A DNA stretch of 64,000 bases from JAIQFL01 sp035295745. GTDB lineage: Bacteria; Acidobacteriota; Terriglobia; Bryobacterales; Bryobacteraceae. The translations under genes were made by a program, and so were the position numbers. Where the stretch lies: the NCBI GenBank assembly GCA_035295745.1, contig DATGIL010000042.1, positions 1 to 64,000 on the forward strand, given 5' to 3'. The notes under the pieces were generated by a model. The model made no database searches, had not been told where the DNA came from, and was given only the letters and a program-made list of their open reading frames with translations. How positions within the stretch are numbered: position 1 is the first letter of the stretch; the number at the start of each line of letters is the position of its first letter. Shown piece after piece: positions 57,162 to 64,000 of the stretch.

Positions 57162-60014
57162 CTAGTGTTTGGGAATGAGCGACTGAATATCGGAACGGCT
57201 TAAATAGACTTTGAACACGTCGGCATGCCATTGGCGCCCTAGCTCGTCGAGCGCCTGGCGGGCCTCGGAATCGCGGCCCATAAACGCCAGAGCGCGCCAC
57301 CGCGACTCGGGGTGATTGGCAAAGGATGGATCCAGATCGCGCATCAGGATTTCGGATGGGTGCACCTGCAGCATTGCCATGCGCGCGTGCAGGATGTAGC
57401 GCGGATGCTGCTGCTTCAGTGCATCGGCCAAGGCCTCCTCGCAAAGACTGGAGGCTTCGGCCGTTCTTCCCGAATGATACAGTGCGATGGCAAGGGTACC
57501 CTTCAATTCGTTGAACGTGGCGGCGTTCTTTTCCGATTCCAGCGCCTTCCGGGAAAGCGCGGCGGCGTCCGCGAAGCGGTTCTGCACCAGTGCGGCTTCG
57601 GCTCGAGCCTCCTGCAATTGCACACGCAGGCCCGCGAATTTGGACGCGATACTCTCCGCACGTCGAAACGCCTCAACCGCTTCGGATGGACGGCCCAAGA
57701 GCGTGAGCGTCGTGCCGATCTGCATGTGGAGGAAGCCTTGTTGCTCTTCACTGGCGCTGAAATCGAGAGCTTTCCGATAATAATCCAAAGCCGCCGGATA
57801 CTGCTCCAGATCCAGTGACACTCGCCCCAGGGACTCAAACGCCAACGCCTGCATAGCACGGTTGTGGACTTTGTCCGCGCTATCTCGTAGTCGGCTGAAG
57901 GTCCCTTCGGAACCGGCGTAGTCTCCGCGATTGATCTGGGCACGTCCCAAAATCGCCAGGCCCTGCAGGGTCTCGGTGACCCAGTGGTTAGGCTCATAGA
58001 ATTGCAGGGCCTCCTGGGCACAGCGCACGGCGTCATCCGAACGATGGAGTTCGTCGTAAAGAGCCGACAGCGACAGTTGGCTGAGCGCAATCAATCGCAG
58101 TGAGCTATTGCGGCGGGCGAGAGTCAGGGCTTCCTGGTAGTAGCGTTCGGCGCCGGCGGAATCGAGTTTGCGGCGATACGCGTTCCCCAGGTTGATCAGG
58201 CCCGAAACCGCCTGGATTTCCATTTGAGACGCTTGTGCGACTTCGAGCGCTTCGCGCGCATAGCGCTCCGTGGCTGCCGCGTCACCCGTGATGTACGCAT
58301 TGTTGCTCAGTTGCAGTTTGGCGCGGATCTCCTGCTGCACGTTGCCGGCCAGATGCGCCGTTTCAATGGCGCGGTTAAGCCAGGTGGAACTCACGTCGTA
58401 CTGACTCCGGCGGGCGGCTGCCACGCCACGCTGGTAGGCCAGCTCCGTGAGTCCTTCGAGATTGCTGACTTGCTGATAGAGACTTTCGGCTCGTTGAAAA
58501 GCTTCTTCGGACTTCGCGGTGTCGGAAGCGCGGCTGTAAAACGTCCCGAGATGCAACCAGGCCGCGGCGCTGGGAGTGGGGGCTTCGGCGGCGCGGCGGA
58601 AGGCTTCGGCAGCCTTGGTGGAGTCGCCTGCGCGCTCGTAGGCTCGGCCGAGATCGACGTACACTTCCTGAGTCTGGGCACCAGCAAGCGGCAACATCTG
58701 TTCGTATCTCGTGACCGCCTCTGCGAACTCACGCGTAATGCGCAGGTCGACCGCTTCGATCAGCAGCCGGTCGATTTTCGAAAGGCCCGAAAGGTCCAGG
58801 CGGCGTACCTGTAGCATTTCCTGGCTGGCCTTGTCGGTGAGTTCCAGTTCCACCCAGGCCTCGGCGAGGCGGGCGTGTGCCAGAGGGAATCGCGGCGCCT
58901 GCGTGACGGCTTGCCCAAGCACACGGCTGGCGGCAAAATATGCACCAGCACGGATATCGTCAGCTCCTTTGCGGTACAGAGAAAGCGCCTCGGCTGGCGG
59001 GCTGTCCCGGCCGCTTTGCCATTGGCGCCCAAGGAACAATCCGGCAGCGCAGGCGAACATGGCGAATCCGCTCGCTAAAACCCGGCGGCGGGTCATGGCG
59101 GGCAGCCGGAAGGTGACCGTATCGGGTTGTCCCCGAAGCGCTTCCACGAACTGGCGAGCAGTCGGGTAGCGCCGGTTTGGATCCGGGTCCAGGGCACGGA
59201 GGATGGAGCGCTCCCAACGTTCGTCGAGATCGGGGACCAACGTGCGAGGCGAGGGCACTCTCTGCCGCGTGCGACGGATGGCGGCAGGAAGAGGTTCCGA
59301 GGCGAACGGCAGTGCGCCCGCCACCATGCCGTAGACCACCATCCCGAACGCGTAGACATCCGACGCGATGGTCGCGGCGCCTCCGGATAGCAACTCAGGC
59401 GACATATAATCGAGGGTTCCCATCACTTTGCCGGTGAGTGTGGCCGTAGCATCGTCGCCGCTGGAGAAACTGCGCGCCAGTCCGAAATCGGTGACCACTA
59501 CGCGTTCACCATCGGGCGACGGAACGAGCATGACATTAGACGGCTTGAAGTCGCGATGGATCACGCCCGCGCGATGAGCGGCCTCCAGAGCATCGGCCAT
59601 TCGCTCGACCAGAGGCTGGGCTTCAAGCGGAGTCAGGCGTCGCTTTTCCTGCAGTCGCGCCGCCAGAGTCTCACCCGGTAGAAACTCCATCGTCAGGAAC
59701 CACGTAGTGTCGGGCGAAGAGCTTTCGAGCGGATGCCGCGAGAGATCGAACACGCGGCAGACATTGGGGTGACTGATCTTGCGCGAGAGCTGGATCTCCA
59801 GCTTGAAGCGGGCGATCATCTCCGGGTCCGATGCGACGGCGGGCAGAACCGTTTTCAGGGCAACATGCTCCCGCAACTCGAGATCGTCCGCTTCGTACAC
59901 TTCTCCCATTCCGCCACGGCTGATAAAGCGGAGGATGCGGTAGCGCCCAGCAACCAATTCGCCCGTCGCAAAGACAGGCTGGTCCCCGTCGCGCTTGCTT
60001 CTCTCCGGGCTCAT
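57162..60014 (-). CDS. Membrane Ser/Thr protein kinase with TPR sensor tail
   Basis: 950 residues. The kinase domain (about 24-290) has the Gly loop ISRGGMGEVYEA, VALKTVLPA with the ATP Lys, VIHRDFKPSNVML as catalytic loop (HRDFKxxN), VVTDFGLARSF as metal loop, and MGTLDYMSPELL at the activation segment. One transmembrane segment follows (VLASGFAMFACAAGLFLG, near 310). The outer part, about 600 residues, is a chain of TPR-like helix pairs (YVDLGRAYERAGDSTKAAEA; LINLGNAYRRKLDSAGAERY). This is the usual acidobacterial PknB-like kinase layout; the TPRs probably bind partner proteins. Confidence 0.93.
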   Translation of the reverse strand: MSPERSKRDGDQPVFATGELVAGRYRILRFISRGGMGEVYEADDLELREHVALKTVLPAVASDPEMIARFKLEIQLSRKISHPNVCRVFDLSRHPLESSSPDTTWFLTMEFLPGETLAARLQEKRRLTPLEAQPLVERMADALEAAHRAGVIHRDFKPSNVMLVPSPDGERVVVTDFGLARSFSSGDDATATLTGKVMGTLDYMSPELLSGGAATIASDVYAFGMVVYGMVAGALPFASEPLPAAIRRTRQRVPSPRTLVPDLDERWERSILRALDPDPNRRYPTARQFVEALRGQPDTVTFRLPAMTRRRVLASGFAMFACAAGLFLGRQWQSGRDSPPAEALSLYRKGADDIRAGAYFAASRVLGQAVTQAPRFPLAHARLAEAWVELELTDKASQEMLQVRRLDLSGLSKIDRLLIEAVDLRITREFAEAVTRYEQMLPLAGAQTQEVYVDLGRAYERAGDSTKAAEAFRRAAEAPTPSAAAWLHLGTFYSRASDTAKSEEAFQRAESLYQQVSNLEGLTELAYQRGVAAARRSQYDVSSTWLNRAIETAHLAGNVQQEIRAKLQLSNNAYITGDAAATERYAREALEVAQASQMEIQAVSGLINLGNAYRRKLDSAGAERYYQEALTLARRNSSLRLIALSQLSLSALYDELHRSDDAVRCAQEALQFYEPNHWVTETLQGLAILGRAQINRGDYAGSEGTFSRLRDSADKVHNRAMQALAFESLGRVSLDLEQYPAALDYYRKALDFSASEEQQGFLHMQIGTTLTLLGRPSEAVEAFRRAESIASKFAGLRVQLQEARAEAALVQNRFADAAALSRKALESEKNAATFNELKGTLAIALYHSGRTAEASSLCEEALADALKQQHPRYILHARMAMLQVHPSEILMRDLDPSFANHPESRWRALAFMGRDSEARQALDELGRQWHADVFKVYLSRSDIQSLIPKH

Positions 60015-60146
60015 AGGATTGGAACTGATTGTACATCCAGTTATCCGCCGAATCTACCGAGAAAGGCTGGAAGGAGGTCGTTTCGCTCACGGGGCCAGCG
60101 GCTGGGGATGAGACTCGCTCCGCTTGCGGGCTTCAGCAACGACGGA

Positions 60147-60935
60147 TCACAGCTTGAACAGTTCCCGCAAGCGGCGCGTCTGCGCGCGACTCACCGGAAT
60201 TTCGGTGTGCTTCTTGTCGTCCATCCGCAACTGGTAGCTCGACTTGAACCACGGCACCACTTCTTTGATGCGATTGATGTTCACCAGGTAGGAACGATGG
60301 ACCCGCCAGAACAGCTCCCGATCCAGATTGGCCTGCAAGTCCTCAATCGTGCGGTATGTCGATAAGCCTTCGATATTGGTGCTCACTAGCGTGATCAAGC
60401 CGTTGTTGATGGTGGCGTAGATCACGTCGTTGGCATCCACGATGAAGTGGCGGTTGTTCGATCGGGCCAGCAGTTTGGTGCGGGCCACCGCCGGAGCGGC
60501 GCCCTTGGATGCGGGCGGGGGCTCCTCAGGCTCAGGCGGTTTTACATCCTGAATCGCGCGCCGGGCACGGTCGATCGTTTCCGCCAGCCGAGCCTTGTCG
60601 AGCGGCTTCAGCAGGTAGTCCATCGCCTCGAGGCGGAACGCCTCGACCGCATACTGATCGTACGCCGTGACGAAGATGAAGTGGGGCGGAGCGAGGCCCT
60701 TTTCCCGCAGACGCCGGACCACGCCAAGGCCGTCCAGACCCGGCATATTTACGTCTAAAAAAACCAGTTCCGGCTCCAGATTTTCGATCAGCTGGAGAGC
60801 CTCCAACCCATTGCAACCTGTTGCAATTACTTCTACTTCCGGAAAATCACTCAATAGATAGGAGAGCTCGTCACAAGCCAGCTTCTCGTCATCTACGACA
60901 ATTGTCGTGAGGGTGGCGGTCGCACGGTCTCTCAT
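60147..60935 (-). CDS. LytTR-type response regulator
   Basis: 262 residues. The receiver domain (about 12-125) has TIVVDDEKLACDELSYLL, LVFLDVNMPGLDGL with phospho-acceptor Asp61, FIFVTAYDQYAVEAF and YLLKPLDKARL with the conserved Lys. A Pro/Glu-rich linker (VKPPEPEEPPPASKG) leads to a LytTR DNA-binding domain (VDANDVIYATINNGLITLVS; LFWRVHRSYLVNINRIKEVV). The start at 60935 was chosen because the receiver begins there. No LytS-type kinase gene is in the window. Confidence 0.94.
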   Translation of the reverse strand: MRDRATATLTTIVVDDEKLACDELSYLLSDFPEVEVIATGCNGLEALQLIENLEPELVFLDVNMPGLDGLGVVRRLREKGLAPPHFIFVTAYDQYAVEAFRLEAMDYLLKPLDKARLAETIDRARRAIQDVKPPEPEEPPPASKGAAPAVARTKLLARSNNRHFIVDANDVIYATINNGLITLVSTNIEGLSTYRTIEDLQANLDRELFWRVHRSYLVNINRIKEVVPWFKSSYQLRMDDKKHTEIPVSRAQTRRLRELFKL

Positions 60936-60978
60936 GGAGTTGGTATTATAACATTTCGACTCTAAGGAGAATTCTCGA

Positions 60979-62298
60979 TTGCCCAATCCAGATCCTGTCC
61001 AAATTGCGCCTGCGGAAGGCAAACTGGGTGTTCTGATACCCGGCATGGGCGCAGTGACGACGACCTTCATCGCCGGACTTGAAGCCATCAAGCGCGGCAT
61101 CGGCAAGCCCATCGGTTCCCTCACTCAACTCGGCACCATCCGCCTGGGTAAGCGCACGGAAGGACGCAGTCCTGCGATCCGCGACTTTGTCCCGCTCACC
61201 AAGGTCGAGGACATCGAGGTCGGTTGCTGGGACATCTTCGAGGACAACGCTTACGAGGCGGCGGTAAAAGCTGGTGTCCTTGACATGCCGCTGTTGGAAC
61301 AACTGAAGGATCCGCTTTCGGCTGTGACGCCGATGAAAGCGGTTTTCGACCAGAATTTCGTTAAGCGCATTCACGGCCCCAACGTGAAGACGGGCTCCTC
61401 CAAAATGGCCTACGCCGAGATGGTCATGGACGACATCCGGCAGTTCAAGGAAAAGACCGGGGCATCCCGGATGACCATGATCTGGTGCGGCTCGACCGAG
61501 GTTTTCCACCAGTCGGCTGCGGTCCATGCCTCCCTGAAAGATTTCGAATGCGGCCTGAACCATAACGACCCGGAGATCTCGCCCAGCCAGATCTACGCTT
61601 ATGCCGCCCTTAAGTCTGGCGTGTCGTTCGCCAATGGCGCCCCGCACCTCACCACCGATATGCCCGCGCTCCTGGAATTGGCGCGCAACATGAACCTGCC
61701 GGTGGCCGGTAAGGACTTCAAGAGCGGCCAGACGTTCATGAAGACTTTGATCGCACCCGGTCTCAAGTCCCGGCTGCTGGGGCTAAACGGCTGGTTCTCC
61801 ACCAATATTCTTGGCAACCGGGATGGCGAGGTTCTGGATGACCCCGGCTCCTTCCGCTCCAAAGAGGTCACCAAGTCGTCCGCCTTGGAATACATTCTCC
61901 AGGGCGACCTCTATCCCGATCTGTACCAGGACTTCTACCATAAGGTGCGGATTGAGTACTATCCTCCGCGCGGCGATGCCAAAGAGGGATGGGACAACAT
62001 CGACATCTTTGGCTGGCTGGGCTACCCCATGCAGATCAAGATCAATTTCCTGTGCCGCGATTCTATTCTGGCCGCGCCACTGGTTCTCGATATCGTTCTG
62101 TTTATGGATCTCGCGCAGCGGGCTGGCATGCGCGGCATTCAGGAGTGGCTGTCGTTTTACTTCAAAGGACCCATGCACGCACCCGAAGTTTACCCCGAGC
62201 ACGATGTCTTCATCCAACTGATGAAGCTCAAAAATACGCTCCGGTGGATGCGTGGTGAGGACCTCATTACCCACTTAGGTCTGGAATATTACGACTGA
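60979..62298 (+). CDS. Inositol-3-phosphate synthase
   Basis: 439 residues. KLGVLIPGMGAVTTTFIAGL is the NAD turn, and IWCGSTEVFHQS, NGAPHLTTDMPALLELARNM, VAGKDFKSGQTFMKT and LGLNGWFSTNILGNRDGEVL are the MIPS motifs with the active-site Lys residues. It converts glucose-6-phosphate to myo-inositol-1-phosphate, for phospholipids or solutes. The start is a TTG with AAGGAG 9 bases before it. An NAD-dependent epimerase gene follows 88 bases later on the same strand. Confidence 0.93.
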   Translation: MPNPDPVQIAPAEGKLGVLIPGMGAVTTTFIAGLEAIKRGIGKPIGSLTQLGTIRLGKRTEGRSPAIRDFVPLTKVEDIEVGCWDIFEDNAYEAAVKAGVLDMPLLEQLKDPLSAVTPMKAVFDQNFVKRIHGPNVKTGSSKMAYAEMVMDDIRQFKEKTGASRMTMIWCGSTEVFHQSAAVHASLKDFECGLNHNDPEISPSQIYAYAALKSGVSFANGAPHLTTDMPALLELARNMNLPVAGKDFKSGQTFMKTLIAPGLKSRLLGLNGWFSTNILGNRDGEVLDDPGSFRSKEVTKSSALEYILQGDLYPDLYQDFYHKVRIEYYPPRGDAKEGWDNIDIFGWLGYPMQIKINFLCRDSILAAPLVLDIVLFMDLAQRAGMRGIQEWLSFYFKGPMHAPEVYPEHDVFIQLMKLKNTLRWMRGEDLITHLGLEYYD

Positions 62299-62386
62299 TG
62301 GCTGTATCGTTTTAGTGAGGTCCGCAGAATGGGGCTGGCGAGAAAGCGTCATTTCCGCGCCCCTGCGTCTCAATGTCTAGGAGCAT

Positions 62387-63385
62387 ATGAAGGTACTGGT
62401 TATCGGCGGGACTCTATACATCGGCCGGCTGCTGGTGGACGAGTTGATCAAGGGCGGTCACGAAGTCGCGGTACTGCACCGCAAGCCGAAACACGACTTA
62501 GGCCGGCGAGTGGAGAATCTGATGGCAGACCGCAACGATGCCGATTCGTTGCGGGAGGCTTTGTCGGGCCGCCGTTTTGAGGTGATTTTCGACAACGCCT
62601 ACGATTGGCAGCGCGGCACCACCGCCGCCCAAGTCGAGGCCACGGTGCGAGCCTGCGGCGACCGCATCACCCGCTACGTCTTCATGTCGAGTGTCGCCGC
62701 CTATGGCGATGGCCTCAATCACAAGGAGAGCGACCCCCTCGCTCCCGACTACCATACCGATCCTTATGTGCGCCACAAAGCGACCACTGAGCGCCTGCTG
62801 TTTCGGATGCACGCGCAAACTGGATTTCCGGTGGTTACCTTTCGGCCTCCCTTCGTCTACGGCGGCAACAATCCCTTCTACCGCGAGCAGTTTTTCTGGG
62901 ACCGGCTGCGTGCCGGCCGGCCGATCATCATTCCCGGTGACGGTTATCGTCTGATGCAGTTTGCGTATGTGACGGATCTGGTGCAGGCGATGGTCCGTTC
63001 CATGTCCGAGCCGAAGGCAGTTGGCGAAGCCTTCAATATCGGCGATCCGAAGCCGATCGCTCAGGCAGAACTGGTCGAGAGGCTCGCCAAGGCGGCCAAT
63101 CTCGAGGCCACCCTGGTGCGCGTGCCGCGCGATATCATCGCGCAGGCCGGGGGAAATGCGATGGAAGAGCCCTACTATTTCGGCGAATACTTCGACCTTC
63201 CTCCCATTACCGAATACATCGGCAAGGTGACGCGCGTACTGAAGATGAAGCTCACGCCTTTCGATGCGGGGTTGAAGGAAACGTACCGCTGGTACGCGCG
63301 CAATCACAAGCCGCGAACTGCGGGTTTCGAGTTCGACGACAAAGTTCTGGCGATGGCGAAAGCGGGATCAACGGCAAACGTTTAG
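62387..63385 (+). CDS. NAD-dependent epimerase/dehydratase
   Basis: 332 residues of the atypical short-chain dehydrogenase fold. VLVIGGTLYIGRLLVDELIK is the NAD turn (GGTxxIG), followed by HEVAVLHRKPK and an early acidic strand. RYVFMSSVAAYGDGLNHKES contains the Ser, and YVRHKATTERLLFRMH stands where the Tyr-x-x-x-Lys pair lies (here Tyr-Val-Arg-His-Lys, one residue longer). VTFRPPFVYGGNNPFYREQF and FAYVTDLVQAMVRSM complete the fold. It resembles the plastid-type mRNA-binding CSP41 and epimerase group; substrate unknown. AGGAGC precedes the ATG. Confidence 0.85.
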   Translation: MKVLVIGGTLYIGRLLVDELIKGGHEVAVLHRKPKHDLGRRVENLMADRNDADSLREALSGRRFEVIFDNAYDWQRGTTAAQVEATVRACGDRITRYVFMSSVAAYGDGLNHKESDPLAPDYHTDPYVRHKATTERLLFRMHAQTGFPVVTFRPPFVYGGNNPFYREQFFWDRLRAGRPIIIPGDGYRLMQFAYVTDLVQAMVRSMSEPKAVGEAFNIGDPKPIAQAELVERLAKAANLEATLVRVPRDIIAQAGGNAMEEPYYFGEYFDLPPITEYIGKVTRVLKMKLTPFDAGLKETYRWYARNHKPRTAGFEFDDKVLAMAKAGSTANV

Positions 63386-63471
63386 AGCCCGCAGGGGTGC
63401 GCGAGGCGCAAGAACCCCCGGGCGGACCTTTCCAGAGACACTAAGCGCAGCTTCAATAAATTGGTGCAGTA

Positions 63472-64000
63472 ATGAGGATTTCCGTCAGCGGTTTGACGTT
63501 GATGCTGGTTTGCTTGCATGCGCAGCCGAAACGTCCGCAGACGCCGCAAGCACCCTTTCCGTATCAGAGCCAGGAGGTTAGCGTACCCAGCAAGGCCGCC
63601 GGCGTGACGCTAGCATGCACGCTGTCGGTCCCACAGGGAGAAGGGCCTCATCCCGCGATGGTACTGGTGACCGGCTCCGGACCGCAGGATCGGGACGAAA
63701 CCGTTTTTGGCCACAGGCCTTTTCTGGTGATCGCTGATTACCTCGCCCGGCATGGCGTGGGAACTCTACGTTGTGACGATCGCGGAACAGGAAAATCTAC
63801 CGGTAGGTTCCTTGGCGCGACAACGGCGGACTTCTCTCTGGATGCGGAAGGCGCTTTTAACTATCTGTCGAACCGACCTGAGTTCAAGAAGGTCGGCATC
63901 GCGGGGCAAAGCGAAGGTGCGGTGATTGCCCCGATGGTGGCGTCGCGACGTCCGGCTGTGGCCTTCGTGGTGATGTTGGCAGGCGTAGGCGTGAGGGGCG
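63472..64000 (+). CDS. Exported alpha/beta hydrolase, 3' end outside window
   Basis: The first 176 codons of a plus-strand gene. A short signal peptide (MRISVSGLTLMLVCLHAQP) is followed by a Pro/Gln-rich linker and the hydrolase core: LACTLSVPQGEGPHPAMVLV, TGSGPQDRDETVFGHRPFLV, TLRCDDRGTGKSTGRF and VGIAGQSEGAVIAPMVASRR, in which the Ser of GQSEGA is the nucleophile. This is the S9/DUF1749-like acyl-peptidase or esterase group seen in Acidobacteria and Bacteroidetes. Confidence 0.85.
   Translation, partial: MRISVSGLTLMLVCLHAQPKRPQTPQAPFPYQSQEVSVPSKAAGVTLACTLSVPQGEGPHPAMVLVTGSGPQDRDETVFGHRPFLVIADYLARHGVGTLRCDDRGTGKSTGRFLGATTADFSLDAEGAFNYLSNRPEFKKVGIAGQSEGAVIAPMVASRRPAVAFVVMLAGVGVRG

Overview
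The window looks like a chromosomal piece of an acidobacterium of the Bryobacterales/Solibacter type. This is inferred from the gene families: secreted GH78/GH3 glycosidases, an ADOP-type permease, a DUF1552 protein, secreted Gfo/Idh/MocA oxidoreductases, a Ser/Thr kinase with a TPR-rich tail, and the dispersed GC-rich palindromic repeats. No rRNA is present, so the taxonomy is a guess from gene style.

Region 1 (1-5092) is a minus-strand ArsR-led cluster: ArsR, DoxX-like, VOC, a frameshifted DUF1801 gene and the start of an SRPBCC gene. Copies of the ArsR 3' end are scattered between its members. An AraC regulator diverges from a tautomerase-like gene and a methyltransferase. Region 2 (5093-11863) is a sugar-release locus: GH3 then GH78 on the minus strand, diverging from an SGNH hydrolase.

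Region 3 (12125-28332) is a 16.2-kb integrated element bounded by a 48-bp direct repeat that is the 3' part of a tRNA-Lys gene. It carries a tyrosine integrase next to the tRNA, an AlpA/Xis-like protein, a primase-like protein, a RepA-type ATPase followed by a palindrome-rich putative origin, a long run of overlapping small genes, and a P27-family terminase small subunit. I see no large terminase, portal, capsid or tail genes. The layout (int, xis, rep, ori, terS, cargo) is that of a phage satellite of the PICI kind. The cargo end holds a BECR-like RNase toxin with a partner, XRE and RHH regulators with palindromic operators, membrane proteins and a secreted protein. A decayed integrase just outside the left repeat shows that a related element used the same tRNA earlier.

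Region 4 (28361-64000) is ordinary chromosome: an Fe-S oxidoreductase, nucleotide-sugar and glycosyl-transfer genes, purQ-purL-purF (purF with a repeat-derived N-terminal extension), recG-rsmD, an RNA methyltransferase, a siroheme-type dehydrogenase, an ADOP permease, asnA, secreted hydrolases, a DUF1552 protein, a Ser/Thr kinase, a LytTR response regulator, inositol-phosphate synthase, an epimerase and a truncated alpha/beta hydrolase. Two intergenic regions (about 44.0 and 48.9 kb) hold copies of the same dispersed palindromic repeats.
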